Positions 17,735 through 26,819 of a stretch of DNA of 64,000 bases are shown here, piece by piece. A program made the translations under genes and the position numbers. Position 1 is the first letter of the stretch. Every line of letters begins with the position of its first letter. Below the pieces are notes generated by a model. The model was not told the origin of the DNA. It made no database searches and was given only the letters and a program-made list of their open reading frames with translations. The stretch lies in contig OZ253939.1 in assembly GCA_965267245.1 (NCBI GenBank), positions 6,324,001-6,388,000 on the forward strand. Direction: 5' to 3'. Origin of the DNA: JANSWY01 sp965267245 (GTDB lineage Bacteria; Bacteroidota; Bacteroidia; Cytophagales; Cyclobacteriaceae).

Positions 17735-19051
17735 TTACCGTGGTGGTAGAGGAGCGATTGTAAATCCAAAACTCAGGTTAACTCTTTTCGCGTTAGGAAC
17801 ATTTATGCTAGAAATAATATTGTCCATCAGGAGATGAAACCTGATTGGTCCCATGTTAAACATCATTCCCGCTCCAAAATCAACTGGTTGTTGAGGTGTT
17901 TTAGAGAATGTTCCAGATAGTGCCAGTATTCTTCCGAATTCATGTGTGTAACCTACGCCTATGGCAGTTCTTAATCTTCCCAAATCAAAAGTGTTTGCCC
18001 AGGTACCGGAAGCATATCCATTTTCATTAACTCTATAGGTTGCACCCATATAAACACTTGGATTCAAGCCTGTAACGAATGTTGTTTCAACAGTGTCAGG
18101 AGCAATTACATCCTCATAGTTTTCTTCAAATTCTGCACTAAAATCCTCTGCTTCCACATTGATACCTTCCAGTACAAAGGTTTGGTCATCTAATTGAACT
18201 TCATAAGTCGCATTGCTCCATCCGATAAAACCTATGTCGTTCACTGCGAAGTTAAATGTCCATTCATCGTTAAAAAACAACTGGGCCCCAAAGTCGAGAC
18301 CAAAACCTCCGCCTCCGATTTCCCCTGCAGTGATTCCTTCATCAATATTATCATCATCGTAAATATCGAAACCAGCCAATCTGAGAGAAGCTTGTTGAAA
18401 TGCAAATGTAGTTTGATAGGTATTTTCATCTGTAGTGATATCAATTGCGGCTCCATTATCTAATTCAGCCATTGCACCTCCGGCTAAATACTTCATTCTC
18501 AGACCTCCTCTTAAGTCCATTCCTGCTATATTGAAGTCACGGGCATATCCCACCCCAACTTCTACATAACTTCTCAATTTGAGTCCCAGGTCATTTACTT
18601 CATAAGTTTCGCCAAGGTACTCACCATTCCCATTATAGGCCCATCTCAGAATATCTTTTGGCATACCTAATACCGCAGATGATCTGCTATTGACAAAAAA
18701 GGAAAGATTTGAATTATCACCGATCATGAAGCCTAAACCAAAGAGTGGCACATCTAATTTCATTGAAATAAAATCATCCCGTTCATTGTTCAGGTATTCA
18801 CCTAATTTTAACCTTACAGAATCACCGGTAACCTCAAACAAATCATTATAAGATGCAGGAGAATTTAGATCTGCACTAAAACCGCTTAGCCCAGGTAATG
18901 AAACGTACCATTTAGTGTTAGGGAAATAGGATGCATTTTGATTAGGTGTAAGAAACGAATTTCTTCCCATGTGATATTGAGCCAGGTTCAACTGTGCGTT
19001 TGCGCTAAAACCTGTCGAGATAATGATAAGTATTATTGCTAATTTTTTCAT
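17735..19051 (-). CDS. Outer-membrane beta-barrel-type protein (DUF5723-like)
   Basis: About 438 residues with a signal peptide (MKKLAIILIIISTGFSANAQ). The open frame extends 8 codons further upstream into the preceding gene. The ATG at 19051 is preferred because it starts the signal peptide and lies 13 bases after the upstream stop. The mature part begins LAQYHMGRNSFLTPNQNASY, followed by alternating strands with many Gly and aromatic residues (GVGYARDF, GLRMKYLAGG, FGLDFGAQLF) and a final strand ending FTIAPLPPR. This suggests a PorV/DUF5723-type outer-membrane barrel. Its function is unknown; it forms a two-gene operon with the upstream lipoprotein. Confidence 0.8.
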   Translation of the reverse strand: MKKLAIILIIISTGFSANAQLNLAQYHMGRNSFLTPNQNASYFPNTKWYVSLPGLSGFSADLNSPASYNDLFEVTGDSVRLKLGEYLNNERDDFISMKLDVPLFGLGFMIGDNSNLSFFVNSRSSAVLGMPKDILRWAYNGNGEYLGETYEVNDLGLKLRSYVEVGVGYARDFNIAGMDLRGGLRMKYLAGGAMAELDNGAAIDITTDENTYQTTFAFQQASLRLAGFDIYDDDNIDEGITAGEIGGGGFGLDFGAQLFFNDEWTFNFAVNDIGFIGWSNATYEVQLDDQTFVLEGINVEAEDFSAEFEENYEDVIAPDTVETTFVTGLNPSVYMGATYRVNENGYASGTWANTFDLGRLRTAIGVGYTHEFGRILALSGTFSKTPQQPVDFGAGMMFNMGPIRFHLLMDNIISSINVPNAKRVNLSFGFTIAPLPPR

Positions 19052-19064
19052 GTTCAGGAGGTGA

Positions 19065-20792
19065 TTAAAGTTCAACAGTTAAACCAAGTAGTGCAGCAAG
19101 TCTAAACTCAATCTTTTGATTGGTGGTAAGTGTAGTACGTTCACCAGGAGGGCTATTGAGTCTTAGTGTAACGAAAATATTCTTTGAATCTATCAAATCT
19201 TGTATTTCGTCTTCGTTGAGCTCCAACGCCGCAGGATTAAGACTTTCCAATTCGGTAAAGTCAAAATCGTTTTCGCCAACATTCCTGGTAAGTTGTAATT
19301 CTGTAATGGAGTACGTTGTATCATTGCTGTTACTTACAAATCCCATTTGAGCCGAAACTTCAATTGGGATTGAACTTTTATAGTTTATTTGAACTCGTGC
19401 GATTTCTCCACCTGTTATTGACTCAGAGTCGATACCATCAAAATCAAATACTTGTTCAATGTTATCAAGTGTGGCGTCCATTGGTAAAATGGCAGTACCC
19501 GATAGTCCCATAAATACTTCATCATCTGATTCTGGTATTACAACAAAGCTTCCAGGTTCGTTATGAAGTACGGCTGAAACATCGAAGATGAATTCATTTG
19601 GTATTTCCGAGAAAACCTCCACAATGTTACTGGTCTGCCGGTTTATTCTGATTGTATCCTTCGATGGGGTAAGACTTGAATAATTGGTTACAAAACTTTG
19701 AGCTGTTCTGATCTCACCTATTGATGGATCGCGAATTTCAAGTTGAATCCCTTCAGGTGATTCATTGGTAATGGCACGTACATTAGAAAAATCAACTGTG
19801 AGCGGAATACCCAGGTAATTGTCGATGTAGAATTCCAATTGAGGGTTTTGGAATTCTATAGTACCATTTGTAAAGTCTCCAAAACCTTCGAACTTTACAT
19901 TTTCAGGGTCAATAGAGAAATCTTGTTCCGCGAAACTCCCTCTAATCGCATCAAATGATCGAATATTCAGGTCACTTGTACCTACCTGGATAAAAACTGG
20001 TGTACTGTTGGTTATTGTAGTTCCTGGAGGTAATAAAACATCATCCACTCTTAACCGGAACTGCACTATGTTTAATGTGTCATCTGCAGGATCAGCTGCG
20101 TCTCGTGCCAATTCGAAATCTGTGTATGTATCTACTAGCGGAATTGGTTGAAATTCATCCCTGTTTTCATTTACTGTTATCGGGGAGTCGTCTGCAGTGA
20201 AGAATGAGTTTAATCCTCTCAATGTATAATCAAAATCAAGCCCGGTCATTTGAAACTGAAAGGAACCTTCTCTGAAATAGATCTCAGTTATCGAAGTGCC
20301 ACTATCAGCTATAAATTCAAAGTCTAGTGTATCGATTAGATCCTCAGTAGTGAAATTTAAGTTTGCACCGAATTGATTCAATGAGTCAACTATTTCAAAC
20401 AATCCCCTTGAAAAAGCTGAAGTATTTTGGATTGACCCACCAACAGAGGAAAGGTCAATGTTGCTAAAAGGTCTGAGTTCTTTATTTTCACTGACCTGAT
20501 CGATACTGATAACATCTGTTTCATCCAGAACATCTCCTTTAGTAACAGTAATGTCATCAACTTTAAATTGTAATTCAATAACTGTCCCGCTGGTTGAATC
20601 GATTGTTAGATCAGTGGTGTCTAACTCTTGTAGCAAACGTGCCATGGAATAACTGCCATAGCCTATCTCTAAAGCGTAAACAGGTGATGCATCATCTACA
20701 TAAACGTTATCACCAAACTGAATGTCTTCATAATTACAGCTGACTATAACCAATGCAAGGAGCAAAGTGAACAGACCAGTATTTAATTTCAT
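19065..20792 (-). CDS. Large surface or periplasmic lipoprotein of unknown function
   Basis: A 575-residue protein with a lipoprotein signal peptide (LALVIVSCNYED, lipobox Cys19). The mature protein is rich in beta-strand-like, Asp- and Thr-rich sequence and has no enzymatic motif that I recognise. The 13-base gap to the downstream outer-membrane-type gene suggests the two work together at the outer membrane. I do not recognise a named family with confidence. Confidence 0.75.
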   Translation of the reverse strand: MKLNTGLFTLLLALVIVSCNYEDIQFGDNVYVDDASPVYALEIGYGSYSMARLLQELDTTDLTIDSTSGTVIELQFKVDDITVTKGDVLDETDVISIDQVSENKELRPFSNIDLSSVGGSIQNTSAFSRGLFEIVDSLNQFGANLNFTTEDLIDTLDFEFIADSGTSITEIYFREGSFQFQMTGLDFDYTLRGLNSFFTADDSPITVNENRDEFQPIPLVDTYTDFELARDAADPADDTLNIVQFRLRVDDVLLPPGTTITNSTPVFIQVGTSDLNIRSFDAIRGSFAEQDFSIDPENVKFEGFGDFTNGTIEFQNPQLEFYIDNYLGIPLTVDFSNVRAITNESPEGIQLEIRDPSIGEIRTAQSFVTNYSSLTPSKDTIRINRQTSNIVEVFSEIPNEFIFDVSAVLHNEPGSFVVIPESDDEVFMGLSGTAILPMDATLDNIEQVFDFDGIDSESITGGEIARVQINYKSSIPIEVSAQMGFVSNSNDTTYSITELQLTRNVGENDFDFTELESLNPAALELNEDEIQDLIDSKNIFVTLRLNSPPGERTTLTTNQKIEFRLAALLGLTVEL

Positions 20793-21001
20793 GTTTTGTG
20801 TGTTTTTTTATAAAAACAAATCTCCTCCAAATATTTGGAAAATCGTTATTGATTGATCGGTAGATTAGGGTTGCTTATCGAATTTGTTGGACAATTCGAT
20901 GAGAGATAGTCTATTTGTAAGATAATGCAAAATATGATTACTTCTTAAATCGTAGGAGTAAATTCCCAATGGCTTAATGTAATTAGATCAGAAAGAAGGG
21001 A

Positions 21002-21982
21002 CTATCTGGTTGAATCTCGTTCTACTAATTTTGGCGAAATAGTAAATGATTCATTGCTATCACCTTCGTCATTTATAAGTTGTAAAAGTTTATTAGCGCA
21101 CGCTTCCCCCATACTTTGAATGGACCTGTCGACGCTAGTTAAAGATGGACTCAACCAAGAGCAATAGAAGCTGTTGTCAAACCCACAAACAGATATTTCT
21201 TCTGGGATGTTAATACCTGCTTCTTTGAGGAGATTTAGAATAATTGCCGCGTTCTGGTCATTGTAACATACAATACAATCAATTTTTTTTAGGTCAACTT
21301 CTTTGAACACTTCTGAGAAGTTGTCTTTTTCCTGATAAAAGGTGACTAAGCTTGCACCGGCTTCATGACAAGCTTTTTTATAGCCAGCTAAACGGCTTTC
21401 ATTATTGGGTAAGTGTCTGAACGAACTTACAAATAAGAATGATTTTAATCCCTTTTCTGTCAGTTGTTTTCCAGCCATATAGGTCGCCATTTCATCTTCA
21501 GCATCCAGGTAGGGAATTTTACTATTGTATATAACACGGTCAAACTGTAGGATCTTTGTCCTGGGTGAAAGGTCTTCCAACCAATCTAGTGATTCAGTAC
21601 CCTTTGCATTAGAGATTAACAGACCATCTACATTGTTGTTGATCAGTGTATTTAAAGCCTTGTTTTGCAAGTCGATCTCGTCACTTGTTTGCATGAGCAT
21701 GGTCTGGTAGCGATGTTGTGCGAATACTTTTTGCATACCTTTTAAGGCGAGGGAGAAAAAGCTATGACTTACATCGGGGATAACAATACCGATTGTGTGA
21801 GTGGACTTTGTTTTTAAACTAATTGCAGAAAGATTTGGCATATAGTTTAGCTCTTTTGCCACTTTTAGCACCAGTTTTGCTTTTTCGCTTTTGGGTTCGT
21901 AGACACCATTTAATACTCGGGATACTGTGGAAACAGATACGCCTGCTACTTTTGCAATGTCTTTTATACTTACACTCTCCAT
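21002..21982 (-). CDS. LacI-family transcriptional regulator
   Basis: About 326 residues starting MESVSIKDIAKVAGVSVSTV; the frame is open 16 codons further upstream, but this ATG gives the canonical N-terminus. The LacI helix-turn-helix and hinge (residues 4-60) include SVSTVSRVLNG and LNYMPN. A periplasmic-binding-protein-like sensor domain follows (TIGIVIPDVSHSFFS, GLLISNAKG, CGFDNSFYCSWLSPSLTSVDR). The inducer is probably a sugar or nucleoside, but no catabolic or transport gene is adjacent to indicate which. A perfect inverted repeat lies about 57 bases upstream. Confidence 0.93.
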   Translation of the reverse strand: MESVSIKDIAKVAGVSVSTVSRVLNGVYEPKSEKAKLVLKVAKELNYMPNLSAISLKTKSTHTIGIVIPDVSHSFFSLALKGMQKVFAQHRYQTMLMQTSDEIDLQNKALNTLINNNVDGLLISNAKGTESLDWLEDLSPRTKILQFDRVIYNSKIPYLDAEDEMATYMAGKQLTEKGLKSFLFVSSFRHLPNNESRLAGYKKACHEAGASLVTFYQEKDNFSEVFKEVDLKKIDCIVCYNDQNAAIILNLLKEAGINIPEEISVCGFDNSFYCSWLSPSLTSVDRSIQSMGEACANKLLQLINDEGDSNESFTISPKLVERDSTR

Positions 21983-22038
21983 TTTGGGATTGTTGAGATA
22001 TGTTGTTCGACACCAAGTTAATAAGCTCATTACTCAAT

Positions 22039-22059
22039 TCATATAATAATCTTATATGA
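22039..22059. promoter_or_regulatory. Perfect inverted repeat upstream of the LacI-family gene (candidate operator)
   Basis: An 8-bp perfect inverted repeat, TCATATAA and TTATATGA, separated by TAATC. No T tract follows, so a binding site is more likely than a terminator. Autoregulation by the adjacent LacI protein is possible, although classic LacI operators have a central CG, which is missing here. Confidence 0.4.
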
Positions 22060-22135
22060 GACTTACAATTTTTGTGGTAAGAAGTGTAATTAAGAAAACA
22101 TGTCTACAATTATTGACCTATGTGAGAGTAGCAAT

Positions 22136-22166
22136 AAAAAAGCAGCCAACTACTATTGACTGCTTT
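22136..22166 (-). terminator. Intrinsic terminator downstream of the orphan receiver gene
   Basis: On the minus strand AAAGCAGTCAA pairs with TTGGCTGCTTT (one G-U pair) around a six-base loop. A U run follows. It separates the receiver gene from the LacI gene. Confidence 0.82.
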
Positions 22167-22216
22167 CCAGGCGGGGTATTTAACGGACATTCAAACTTTG
22201 CATGATACTAATTGCA

Positions 22217-22627
22217 TCACGCGGATTTCTTATAACTAATTGTCTTTTCTAATATCTCTTCTCGATTGAATGGTTTATGAATTACATGGTCAATTCCACA
22301 TTCATTTAGTGCATAATGCATCAACTTATTATCCATAAACCCTGTTAGGATGATAGATGTAATGTTTGGGTTTTTTGACCTGATTAAGTTGATCAATTCA
22401 AGTCCGGACATTTTAGGCATAGTCTGATCACTTATTACTATGTCAATTTCATCAATTCCTCTGAATTCAAGTGCCTCTTCGGCATCCTGAAAACAAATAA
22501 TATCATAGGTTTTCCTGAATAAAGCCCGAAATACACTAAGGTTGGAGGCTTCATCATCGATAACCATTACTTTCAGTCTTTCTTCATGTTGATGGAACCG
22601 ATTTCGATGTAATTTTTTAAATGGCAT
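22217..22627 (-). CDS. Stand-alone response regulator receiver
   Basis: A 136-residue protein that is only a receiver domain: VMVIDDEASN at the acidic pocket, phospho-acceptor Asp67 in IVISDQTMPKMSG, TGF in the switch region, and the conserved Lys in VIHKPFNREE. The fold resembles the receivers of the 7.7 and 9.0 kb regulators (same DQ.MPKM.G motif), suggesting a shared lineage. No kinase gene is adjacent. It is 36 bases downstream of another receiver gene, likely in the same transcript. Confidence 0.9.
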   Translation of the reverse strand: MPFKKLHRNRFHQHEERLKVMVIDDEASNLSVFRALFRKTYDIICFQDAEEALEFRGIDEIDIVISDQTMPKMSGLELINLIRSKNPNITSIILTGFMDNKLMHYALNECGIDHVIHKPFNREEILEKTISYKKSA

Positions 22628-22663
22628 TTGTGAATAAATTAGCTGGTTTTGTATTTTTTGGTA

Positions 22664-23047
22664 TTATGCTGCAATACTTAATTTGTTTCCCTGAATTGCA
22701 GCATGTACGGTTTGCTCTAGTACCTCTCTTACAATTGGCTTTACTACATAGTTGCTTGCTCCCAATTCAAGTGCTTTTTCTTGCATGCTTTTTTGACCTA
22801 CTGCACTAATCATAACAATTTTACTCGTTACGTTATGTTTCTTGAATACGCGCAAGATCTCAATTCCAAGCATATCTGGGAGTACATTATCTAAAGTGAT
22901 CAAATCTGGTTGCAATTCTAAAGCCATGTCTATAGCTTCCTCGCCATTTGATGCTTCGCCTACAACGTTGTAGCCATTGGCCACTAAGATTTCTTTTACT
23001 TGTGCTCTGATAAACATAGAGTCATCAACGATTAATACATTTTTCAT
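22664..23047 (-). CDS. CheY-like stand-alone response regulator
   Basis: About 127 residues from ATG 23047 (MKNVLIVDDSMFIR); the frame continues 23 codons upstream, but the internal ATG follows a purine-rich GGAAGAA stretch and gives a canonical CheY N-terminus. Features are the acidic pair D8-D9, phospho-acceptor Asp53 in LITLDNVLPDMLG, the switch Ser/Ala in VMISAVGQ, and Lys in NYVVKPIVRE. The LDN at the phosphorylation site is a slight departure from the common LDI or MDI. No output domain or adjacent kinase is present. Confidence 0.9.
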   Translation of the reverse strand: MKNVLIVDDSMFIRAQVKEILVANGYNVVGEASNGEEAIDMALELQPDLITLDNVLPDMLGIEILRVFKKHNVTSKIVMISAVGQKSMQEKALELGASNYVVKPIVREVLEQTVHAAIQGNKLSIAA

Positions 23048-23262
23048 TTCTTCCTGGTGTTTGATTAAAAGATGTTTGTTTCGAATTCTTTTGCTAATGT
23101 ACGTAGATATTAGCATATAGTCTACATCAACATAGATAAAAATGTTCGTTTGGTCTTATTTTTAGACTAAACGGGAATATTTAAGGATGAACAGGTGCTA
23201 ATCTTTGCGTGAGGTGTAGAATAAAAGCTAATCTATTTAATTTGAATTAGAATATAATATAT

Positions 23263-23284
23263 AAAAAAGAGCCATGATGGCTCT
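23263..23284 (-). terminator. Intrinsic terminator of the TonB receptor-DUF4249 operon
   Basis: On the minus strand AGAGCCAT and ATGGCTCT form a tight 8-bp hairpin arm around one base (fewer pairs if the loop opens). Six U residues follow, about 40 bases after the DUF4249 stop. Confidence 0.8.
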
Positions 23285-23322
23285 AATAACTTGAAAGGCA
23301 CTAAACGGTTTAATAAAATAAA

Positions 23323-24255
23323 TTAGTCAATACTGATCTCGATCTCCACTTCTTCACTTACAAAACCACCAAACATGCCAAACCCATTCTCTACATTAGA
23401 TTGGATGAATACCGGCTCAGCGAATGCATCACCATCAGCATAATCCGAAATACGAAGAGACCTGTAGTAGTCGTAGTAGGTTTTATTGCAGGATTTCAAT
23501 ACCAAAATTCGTGTACTTGTTTCAGTATTATCATTGTAGTTATAGTAATCCGCCCTTACTTTGATTGTATGCTTTTTGCCATTAAAAAGAGCATCATCAA
23601 AATAAACATTGCTTCCCCAGGCCGTTGGATCATCCTCGAACTCTGAGTCTGATACTGCCCCAAGCTCCAGGTATTCCGGGTAGATAGATACACCTCTAAT
23701 GGTATCAGTAATGAATTCATCAAGAATTTCATCGTAGTATTCTTCTGTGTAATACCATTCATCGATATTATATACCTGAATTTCATAATAATTGGACTGG
23801 ATAGGATCTTCTATATCAAAAGAAAACTCGATTTGCTCCCAACCATCTCTTTGTACAATTCTCGTGCTAATGTTAGTGGGTCTGACGGTTTGGTCCGGTA
23901 GGCTAGAGGAAGCAGATACTGTTTCAAAACCTCTTTTCTCAGCGGTAATGGTATAAGAAATACCTGGTTCAGGGTAGGTATTAGATGAATAGACTCCCGC
24001 ACTGGTAGTTTCAGGCATTTGGCCAATTAAAACATCGTTTGCGTAAAGCATCACTGTGGCATCAATTATTTGGTAGAAATTTCCATCTGTAAGAATATGA
24101 GCATCCTCAGATAGGTCAATAGTAATGAGACTATCTGGATGTATTACACCATTCATCACAAGACTGGGACCCTCATAGGGTACATCAACATCCAGTACTA
24201 TTTCACAGCTAAAAAGGAAGTTGGCTAGAAAAGCTATATATATAATAGGTTTCAT
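23323..24255 (-). CDS. DUF4249-family lipoprotein
   Basis: A 310-residue predicted lipoprotein (LANFLFSCEIVLDVDVPYEG; lipobox Cys17). DUF4249 proteins are Bacteroidota lipoproteins usually encoded beside a TonB-dependent receptor. The N-terminal DVDVPYEGPSLVMNGVIHPD, a middle YYEIQVYN stretch and a C-terminal YRSLRISDYADGDAFAEPV segment fit that family. The gene starts 5 bases after the TonB receptor stop, so the two are in one operon and probably form an outer-membrane uptake pair. The substrate is unknown. Confidence 0.87.
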   Translation of the reverse strand: MKPIIYIAFLANFLFSCEIVLDVDVPYEGPSLVMNGVIHPDSLITIDLSEDAHILTDGNFYQIIDATVMLYANDVLIGQMPETTSAGVYSSNTYPEPGISYTITAEKRGFETVSASSSLPDQTVRPTNISTRIVQRDGWEQIEFSFDIEDPIQSNYYEIQVYNIDEWYYTEEYYDEILDEFITDTIRGVSIYPEYLELGAVSDSEFEDDPTAWGSNVYFDDALFNGKKHTIKVRADYYNYNDNTETSTRILVLKSCNKTYYDYYRSLRISDYADGDAFAEPVFIQSNVENGFGMFGGFVSEEVEIEISID

Positions 24256-24260
24256 TATCT

Positions 24261-26588
24261 CTAGAATTTAAATGTGTATCTGATGAAAGGAAGAATTGGG
24301 AAGATGCTGTATTGTACAAACTTTTTATTGCCTTGTCTATCATATGAAAGGTCTACAAAGAAAGGGTTAGCCCTGCTGTAAGTATTATATGTTCCGAATG
24401 ACCAGGTTTGTTCACCCCATTTGGTCTTTTTCGTCTTACTAATACTAAGGTCTAACCTGTGGTATGCCCTCATCCTAAATCCATTTCTACCATTGTAGTT
24501 CTCTACTTCGTTCCACCAAAAACTGTCTCCCTCAGCTCTTTTGTATCGGCTTATGGGTAATGAAACAGAATTTCCAGACCCATAAACCCAGGTTCCTGAT
24601 ACGGTAAGATTCTCTTTTATTTCGTAAACCGATGTAATGGCAATGTCATGCCTTCTGTCATATCGATAGGGAAAACGCTTCCCATCATCAATTTCAGGGA
24701 AAGCACGATAAGTCTTACTCCAGGTATAACCTATCCAGCCAGTGAACTTTCCTTTGGTTTTGTTAATAAAAAGCTCGAATCCATAGCTATCACCTGTTCC
24801 CGCAGTGATTTTATTTTCCCAGCTGTCACTTACATTCAGGTAGGTTGAGCCTTCTTTGTATTCAATCAGGTTTTCCATTTCCTTGTAGTAGGCTTCCGCA
24901 CTGAATTCATAACCTTTATTAAAGTTTTTGGCAAAACCAACAGCATATTGCCATGCATTTTGAGGTTTTATTTGCTCAGTTGAAGGTACCCAGAGGTCGG
25001 TGGGAAGTCCGATTCCACTGTTTGTAAGCAAGTGAATGAATTGAGTCATCTTTACGAATGAACCTTTCAGTGATGTGGTTGAATTCAGTAGGTATCTGGC
25101 TGAAACTCTAGGTTGTACTGATTGGTAAAGCTTTTCACTTACATAAAAGCCTGAGTAATGTATCCCGGCATTGACCTTGAGGCTATTAGAGATTTTGATA
25201 TCATCCTCCACATAACCAAAATACTCAATGGCATTTCTGGATTTTGCACCTACTATGGTATCGTTGGTTACATCTTTAAAGGCAACAGCACCAGGTTTAA
25301 ATTGATGGGCCGTAGCACTTACACCAGTTTTGAATTTGTGATTTGGGTGTGGATCGTAATCAAAGTCGGCTTTCATGGCAAAATCACGAATTCCAGACAA
25401 GTATTGGTATTCATATGTTTCGGTTTCCGTTCCATCTTCACCAGTAACCTCTTCTTCATATCGGTTAAAAATATCAAATTGATATTTACTGAAGGTAGCT
25501 GTCACATTTCCAAATAGCTTTGGGCTATAGACATGGTTCCATCTCAAGGCAGTAGTTATATTCCCCCAATCTAAACCACCCTTGTCTTTGTATTTATATT
25601 CCTGGCCATCACTGATGTAGGAATATTTGTCACTGAAGGTACCTCTATCGGTACCGGTATATGCACTTACATATATCCTGTCTTTATCTGAAAATCGATG
25701 ATTTACTTTGGCGTTCAGGTCATAGAAAAAGTATCCAAACGTGGTATTTCCCCCTGAGGCACTTTTTATAATTGGCCTGGCCAAAAGATCTATGTAGGTT
25801 CTTCTGCCTGAAATAATGAAGGAGGTTTTTTCTGATTTTATGGGGCCTTCTAAAGTAAGTTTTGAAGATATCAGACCGATTGATCCTTCCCCCTGAAACT
25901 TCTGATTATTCCCTTCTTTCATGCTAATGTCAATAACGGATGAGAGTCGTCCCCCATATCGAGCAGGGAATCCTCCTTTGATGACATTGACATTGTTGAT
26001 CGCATCTGCATTAAAAACAGAAAAGAACCCAAACAGGTGAGATACATTATAGACAGGTACTCCATCCAGTAAGATCAGGTTTTGATCTGGTCCTCCACCC
26101 CGAACGTAAATCCCTGAGCTCCCTTCATTACCTGATTGAATCCCTGGCAGAAGTTGAATAGTCTTTAAAATATCTACTTCTCCCATAAATGCTGGTAAAG
26201 CCTTAGCCTGTTTGGCTGAAAGTTTGACTTCACTCATCTGGTTTTTTTGAGCAATTTCTGGCTCGGCAGTTACCACCACCTCCTCTAGTGTAAAGTCTGT
26301 AGTGAGGGTAATGTTTCTTGAAATGTTGTCAGAGACGGATATGTCTATTACCTCTGATTTGTATCCAACATAGGAAATGTTCAAAGATGCGTTTCCTTGT
26401 GGAAGTGTGATGCTATAATAGCCGTACAGATTAGTTGTTGTGCCAATATTTTTGGAAGCTTCGTAAACGGTAGCGCCAATTAGGTTTTCTCCAGTATCGG
26501 CATCTCGTATGTATCCGCTAATTGTAAAATTTTGGGCAAATGCATTGACAGTCTGGAACAGCAAAAAGCTGATCAATAGTTTCTTCAT
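24261..26588 (-). CDS. TonB-dependent outer-membrane receptor with carboxypeptidase-regulatory-like N-domain
   Basis: About 775 residues starting at ATG 26588 with a signal peptide (MKKLLISFLLFQTVNAFAQ); 15 upstream in-frame codons are ignored. The order is CarboxypepD_reg-like domain (FTISGYIRDADTGENLIGATV), plug domain (EVDILKTIQLLPGIQSG, IYVRGGGPDQNLILLDGVPVY, GGFPARYGGRLSSVIDI) and a 22-strand-type barrel ending in FIRYTFKF with the terminal Phe expected of outer-membrane barrels. It imports a ligand using TonB energy. It is followed by the DUF4249 lipoprotein gene. No SusD gene or anti-sigma gene is adjacent. Confidence 0.93.
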   Translation of the reverse strand: MKKLLISFLLFQTVNAFAQNFTISGYIRDADTGENLIGATVYEASKNIGTTTNLYGYYSITLPQGNASLNISYVGYKSEVIDISVSDNISRNITLTTDFTLEEVVVTAEPEIAQKNQMSEVKLSAKQAKALPAFMGEVDILKTIQLLPGIQSGNEGSSGIYVRGGGPDQNLILLDGVPVYNVSHLFGFFSVFNADAINNVNVIKGGFPARYGGRLSSVIDISMKEGNNQKFQGEGSIGLISSKLTLEGPIKSEKTSFIISGRRTYIDLLARPIIKSASGGNTTFGYFFYDLNAKVNHRFSDKDRIYVSAYTGTDRGTFSDKYSYISDGQEYKYKDKGGLDWGNITTALRWNHVYSPKLFGNVTATFSKYQFDIFNRYEEEVTGEDGTETETYEYQYLSGIRDFAMKADFDYDPHPNHKFKTGVSATAHQFKPGAVAFKDVTNDTIVGAKSRNAIEYFGYVEDDIKISNSLKVNAGIHYSGFYVSEKLYQSVQPRVSARYLLNSTTSLKGSFVKMTQFIHLLTNSGIGLPTDLWVPSTEQIKPQNAWQYAVGFAKNFNKGYEFSAEAYYKEMENLIEYKEGSTYLNVSDSWENKITAGTGDSYGFELFINKTKGKFTGWIGYTWSKTYRAFPEIDDGKRFPYRYDRRHDIAITSVYEIKENLTVSGTWVYGSGNSVSLPISRYKRAEGDSFWWNEVENYNGRNGFRMRAYHRLDLSISKTKKTKWGEQTWSFGTYNTYSRANPFFVDLSYDRQGNKKFVQYSIFPILPFIRYTFKF

Positions 26589-26819
26589 TAGTGAGATTGT
26601 GAGTTGGTTCAAAAAATAACTTCCTAAGGACACGGGTATTCTACTTTTGGTTTAAACCCTCATGAAATTCTATTCAATACAGGTGTGAGTTTATATACCC
26701 TATCCTTAGATATAATGCTAATCTTTAGTGAAACGTCGCGTTCAACTGTTTTATTTGAGGTGAGGTTGATTTTAAAGTGGATTCTCCTTATTATCAGCAT
26801 AACCAAATATACTTATATC

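Noticed and set aside
26685..26819. Longer start for the glycosyltransferase
   Set aside because: The extra 45 residues do not resemble the GT-C N-terminus, which begins naturally at 26820.
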